A DNA stretch of 35,989 nucleotides, from NCBI RefSeq assembly GCF_024305175.1, contig NZ_JAMWYY010000031.1, positions 1-35,989 of the forward strand, given 5' to 3'. This DNA comes from Flavobacterium sp. GTDB lineage: Bacteria; Bacteroidota; Bacteroidia; Flavobacteriales; Flavobacteriaceae. A program made the translations under genes and the position numbers. The notes under the pieces were generated by a model that had not been told where the DNA came from, made no database searches, and worked only from the letters and a program-made list of their open reading frames with translations. Below are positions 32,884 through 35,989 of this stretch, piece by piece. Numbering within the stretch: position 1 is the stretch's first letter; each line of letters starts with the position of its first letter.

Positions 32884-35196
32884 TTACTTTTTATGCGTTA
32901 GCGGTTTTAATGCTTTCTTCATATTCTCTATATTCCTGCGCTCCCCGGCACGGTATGGGTACATATGAGAAGCTGCCGACATATATTGTTTAGGTATGCC
33001 CACAGCGTGCAGGTCATTTGCTTTATATAGTTCATAAGCCTGTGCATTGCGAACAAAGAACGGGTCCAGCAATAGTGTTTTACCCAGTGCCACTAAGTCG
33101 GCTCGGCCGTTAAGTAATATGGTATTGATTTGGTCTATATCCTGTATATATCCCGCCGTGATGGTAGGGATGTGTACTTCATTGCGTACCATGTCGCTGA
33201 AAGGCGTTTGCCACATCCTGCCCACTGCCGGTTTTTGATTTTCAACCGTTAAGCCTGTAGAAACGTTTATAATATCAGCGCCCGTCTGCTTGAATGTCTG
33301 TGCAATAGCAATCACGTCTTCTTCAGTAATGCCATTCTCTGCCCAGTCAGATGCGGATATACGCACTGACATCGGTTTATCCTGCGGGAATGCCTCGCGC
33401 ATAGCTTTAAATACCCTTAGCGGGAATTTGAGCCTGTTTTCAATACTGCCACCAAATTCATCTGTGCGGATATTAGTTAATGGCGACAGGAATGAAGCCA
33501 ACAGGAAGCCATGATGTGCCTGTAGCTCTATCATATCAAACCCGGCAGCATCGGCATTTTTGGCAGCGTTTACAAATTGTTCGGTAACTGCATCCATATC
33601 CGCAACGTTCATTTCACGCGGCACTACCATCTTATCATTGAATGGGATAGGGGAGGCTGACAGAAGCTCCCATGCATTTTCTATAGGCTCGTTCCTACCT
33701 TCCCACGGGCGTTTTACCGCCCCTTTCCTGCCGGAGTGCCCAATCTGTATCCCTATTTTTGAAGTACTGTTATTGTGTATAAAATCTGTAATTCGTTTCC
33801 ATGCATCTGTCTGTTCTTGAGTATATATACCGGGGCAACCTAAAGTAATTTTTCCTTCAGTAGACACTGCAGTGGCTTCGGTTAATATTAGTCCTAAACC
33901 GCCTGTAGCGCGCGATCCGTAATGCATCAAATGCCAATCGGAAACTACACCATCTTCAGCTGAATATTGCTCCATCGGGCTCATTACAATACGATTGTCT
34001 ACTGTCATGCCGCGAAGCATAAACGGCGTAAAAGCAGCCGGGGTGGATTTGTCTTGATTACCTTCACGCTCATTAAATTCTGCCAGTACTTTTTTAGGGA
34101 AAGAGGCATCGCGTAGCCCCAGGTTTTCAAAAGTCACTTTTTTAGAACGTGTCATCACACTAAAGGCAAACTGCATAAAATCGTGCTGCATGTGCCTGTC
34201 CATATGCTCAAACCAGTCAAGTGAAACATTAGCCGCATGCTGTATCATTTCCACGCGGTTGCGGCGCAGCTTTTCATAATTTTCAAAAACAGCCTTTATA
34301 TCAGTCTTGTACTGTATAACCGAATCAGCCAGCGAAATAGCGCATTCCATTGCCAGCTTGGTGCCCGAACCGATAGAGTAGTGTGCTGTTGCCTTTGCAT
34401 CACCCAAAAGCACTATATTGTTGTGGTACCAGTTTTTATTGGTAACGGCAGGAAATTGCCTCCAGTAAGAACGGTTTGTTATCAGCGGATGCCCGTCAAG
34501 CTCTTCTTTGAAGAAACCGGATATTTTATCTATTGTATCCTCTTCATCTGTTATAGTAAAACCTGCTTTTTGCCAGGTTTCATCTGTCATTTCAAATATC
34601 CAGGTGCTCATGCCTTCTTCATACTGGTATGTATGTGCCACCATTGCTCCGTGTGGCGTACTCCTGAAGAAATAGGTAAAAGCATCCAGCGGGCGTGTAG
34701 AGCCCATCCATACAAAGCGGTTGCTTTGCATTTTTACCTCAGTACCAAAATGTGCCGCAAATTTATCGCGTATGCTGCTGTTAATACCATCCGATGCTAC
34801 TATAATATCAGAATCTGTAAACTGCGAGAGATCATCTACATTGGCTTCAAAATGCAGAGTTACACCTTCTTCGCGGCAGCGTTGCTGCAGTAGCTGCAAT
34901 AGTGTTTTGCGCGAGCAGCCGCAAAAGCCGTTACCTGTTATACGCACTTTTTCGCCGTCTCGGGCAACATCAAGTTCATCCCAGTAAGCAAACCGGCTGC
35001 GTATCAGTTCATACGACTGCGGGTCGCGTGTAAGGAATTCGCTAAGGGTTTCATCTGAGAATACCACACCAAACCCGAAAGAGTCGTCTGCCCGGTTGCG
35101 TTCGTAAACGTTTATTTCAGTGGCAGGCATGGCCTTTTTTACAAGGATGGAAAAATACAACCCGCCCGGGCCGCCGCCAATTACTGTAATTTTCAT
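32884..35196 (-). CDS. Bifunctional salicylyl-CoA 5-hydroxylase / old-yellow-enzyme-type reductase
   Basis: A 770-aa fusion. Residues 1-~370 are an FAD aromatic hydroxylase (GGGPGGLYFSILVKKA at the start, DSFGFGVVFSDETL, VLLGDAKATAHYSIGSG); residues ~395-760 are an OYE-type FMN oxidoreductase (FTPFMLRGMTVDNRIVMSP, IQIGHSGRKG, ELQAHHGFLLASFLSP). The same two-part design is known from salicylyl-CoA 5-hydroxylases and from 2-aminobenzoyl-CoA monooxygenase/reductase. The accompanying gentisate dioxygenase and thioesterase favour 5-hydroxylation of salicylyl-CoA to gentisyl-CoA. The ATG overlaps the flavin reductase stop (TAATG), implying coupled expression. Confidence 0.92.
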   Translation of the reverse strand: MKITVIGGGPGGLYFSILVKKAMPATEINVYERNRADDSFGFGVVFSDETLSEFLTRDPQSYELIRSRFAYWDELDVARDGEKVRITGNGFCGCSRKTLLQLLQQRCREEGVTLHFEANVDDLSQFTDSDIIVASDGINSSIRDKFAAHFGTEVKMQSNRFVWMGSTRPLDAFTYFFRSTPHGAMVAHTYQYEEGMSTWIFEMTDETWQKAGFTITDEEDTIDKISGFFKEELDGHPLITNRSYWRQFPAVTNKNWYHNNIVLLGDAKATAHYSIGSGTKLAMECAISLADSVIQYKTDIKAVFENYEKLRRNRVEMIQHAANVSLDWFEHMDRHMQHDFMQFAFSVMTRSKKVTFENLGLRDASFPKKVLAEFNEREGNQDKSTPAAFTPFMLRGMTVDNRIVMSPMEQYSAEDGVVSDWHLMHYGSRATGGLGLILTEATAVSTEGKITLGCPGIYTQEQTDAWKRITDFIHNNSTSKIGIQIGHSGRKGAVKRPWEGRNEPIENAWELLSASPIPFNDKMVVPREMNVADMDAVTEQFVNAAKNADAAGFDMIELQAHHGFLLASFLSPLTNIRTDEFGGSIENRLKFPLRVFKAMREAFPQDKPMSVRISASDWAENGITEEDVIAIAQTFKQTGADIINVSTGLTVENQKPAVGRMWQTPFSDMVRNEVHIPTITAGYIQDIDQINTILLNGRADLVALGKTLLLDPFFVRNAQAYELYKANDLHAVGIPKQYMSAASHMYPYRAGERRNIENMKKALKPLTHKK

Positions 35197-35804
35197 TATT
35201 CAGGCCTTTTTATAGAGAATATTTCACCAAGTTTCGAGTAGTTCCATCCGGCAAGCCTTGCCACCGGGCGGTATGCATCCTGGTTTATTTTATAATTGTC
35301 AAGTAATATGCTGTCATCTATGTGGAACATTACCACCCTGCCTATCATAATAGTTGCCCCGCCATTTTTGTGGTCTTCAAGGCTGTAATGGTGCACCAGC
35401 TTACACTCCATATTTACAGGGCTTTCTAAAACACGCGGCGCTTTTACAAGTACGGAAGGGACAGGGGTAAGCTCTGCAAGCTCAAACTCGCTTTCGCCCG
35501 GCTTAAGGTTAGCCGATGTAGTGTTCATTTTTTCCACTAAATCTTCTGTAGCCATGTTTACTACAAATTCCCCTGTCTGCAGTACATTATTCAGTGTATC
35601 TTTATTTATATTTCCCGTGCGTACAGTAGAGAACATAACGTGCGGCGGGTCTTCACCCACAGCATTAAAAAAAGAAAAAGGGGCAAGGTTGTAGTTACCT
35701 TCTGCGTTTGTTGTAGAAACCCAACCGATAGGGCGTGGTATTACAGTTCCCGTTAAAATCTTGTATATATCTTTCTGGCTTGTATGTAATGGGTCTATCT
35801 GCAT
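35196..35804 (-). CDS. Flavin reductase (FMN-binding split barrel)
   Basis: A 202-aa split-barrel flavoprotein of the flavin reductase family: YKILTGTVIPRPIGWVSTTN, NLAPFSFFNAVGEDPPHVMFS and FVVNMATEDLVEKMN are typical. Such proteins reduce free flavin with NAD(P)H for a partner monooxygenase or bind flavin themselves. It is the first gene of the catabolic operon in the window and overlaps the hydroxylase start by 1 bp. The hydroxylase should take electrons from NAD(P)H directly, so this protein's exact role is open. Confidence 0.88.
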   Translation of the reverse strand: MQIDPLHTSQKDIYKILTGTVIPRPIGWVSTTNAEGNYNLAPFSFFNAVGEDPPHVMFSTVRTGNINKDTLNNVLQTGEFVVNMATEDLVEKMNTTSANLKPGESEFELAELTPVPSVLVKAPRVLESPVNMECKLVHHYSLEDHKNGGATIMIGRVVMFHIDDSILLDNYKINQDAYRPVARLAGWNYSKLGEIFSIKRPE

Positions 35805-35989
35805 GTAAACATGATTTAATGCTTACAAATAAAAGAAATTTTATAACCATTATCTTAATTTTTTTGTGATAAAGTTAGGAATACATCAATACTAAAACCT
35901 TGTAGTATTTAATATCAATTTTAAAACAGCAATTCCTTCAATTGTTTCGAATATGATAAAAATTTAATTATACATGATTAATATTGTTT
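35805..35989. other. AT-rich leader region of the catabolic operon
   Basis: 185 bp with no gene. On the minus strand the nearest -7-like sequence is TTTATTTG (plus 35826-35833), one mismatch from consensus and 22 bp before the ATG, without a -33 box. No operator palindrome is evident. The operon promoter may be here or further right. Confidence 0.4.

Noticed and set aside
34237..34893. 218-aa open frame antisense to the salicylyl-CoA hydroxylase
   Set aside because: It lies wholly opposite a well-supported gene, its composition is Cys/Ile/Tyr-rich as expected of antisense translation, and no domain is recognisable.

Overview
The window looks like a chromosomal segment of a Flavobacterium-type member of the Bacteroidota. 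The signs are Bacteroidota promoters (TAnnTTTG -7 boxes, one with an ideally spaced TTTG -33 box), few Shine-Dalgarno sequences, the block tpx-dagK-ftsK-lolA-lptFG-ribB, an ahpC/thioredoxin/DUF6952 operon, and a ribB whose GTP-cyclohydrolase half has lost its zinc ligands.

Layout. (1) 1-4.8 kb is an AT-rich defence island. It holds the C-terminal part of an SMC/RecF-like ATPase, then a two-gene operon: a protein with an N-terminal SMEK-like (PD-(D/E)XK-type) nuclease domain fused to an APAZ domain, and a short Argonaute (MID-PIWI) that has lost its catalytic residues. (2) 4.8-5.7 kb is the probable island edge. A 23-nt fragment matching a tRNA 3' end is followed by a strong terminator, as expected of an attachment site left by tRNA-targeted integration, and then an unknown small CxCxxC protein. 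(3) 5.9-19.6 kb is housekeeping on the minus strand: tRNA-Ser(UGA), ribB, lptFG, lolA, ftsK, dagK, tpx, a DUF6952/thioredoxin/ahpC peroxide operon, xth, serA, serC and a LuxC-like acyl-CoA reductase facing a divergent ferredoxin. (4) 19.7-26.8 kb is mixed: ychF, a lipoprotein, a frameshifted TIR/DUF4062-like gene, an FMN reductase, a DUF2459 protein, tandem transglutaminase-like proteins of which the first has lost its catalytic Cys, and a lipoprotein archaemetzincin. (5) 26.7-35.8 kb is one long minus-strand catabolic operon.

How the genes fit together. In the defence island the inactive Argonaute would act as a guide-directed sensor and the SMEK nuclease as the effector, joined through APAZ as in other short-pAgo systems. 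In the catabolic operon a flavin reductase, a monooxygenase/old-yellow-enzyme fusion, an aryl-CoA ligase, a hot-dog thioesterase, gentisate 1,2-dioxygenase, a fumarylacetoacetase-family hydrolase and a maleate isomerase spell out a route. An ortho-substituted benzoate (salicylate or a relative) becomes its CoA ester, is 5-hydroxylated, released as gentisate, cleaved to maleylpyruvate, and hydrolysed to pyruvate plus maleate, which is isomerised to fumarate. A nitrilase in the middle of the operon suggests that a nitrile may also feed in. No regulator or transporter for this operon lies inside the window.
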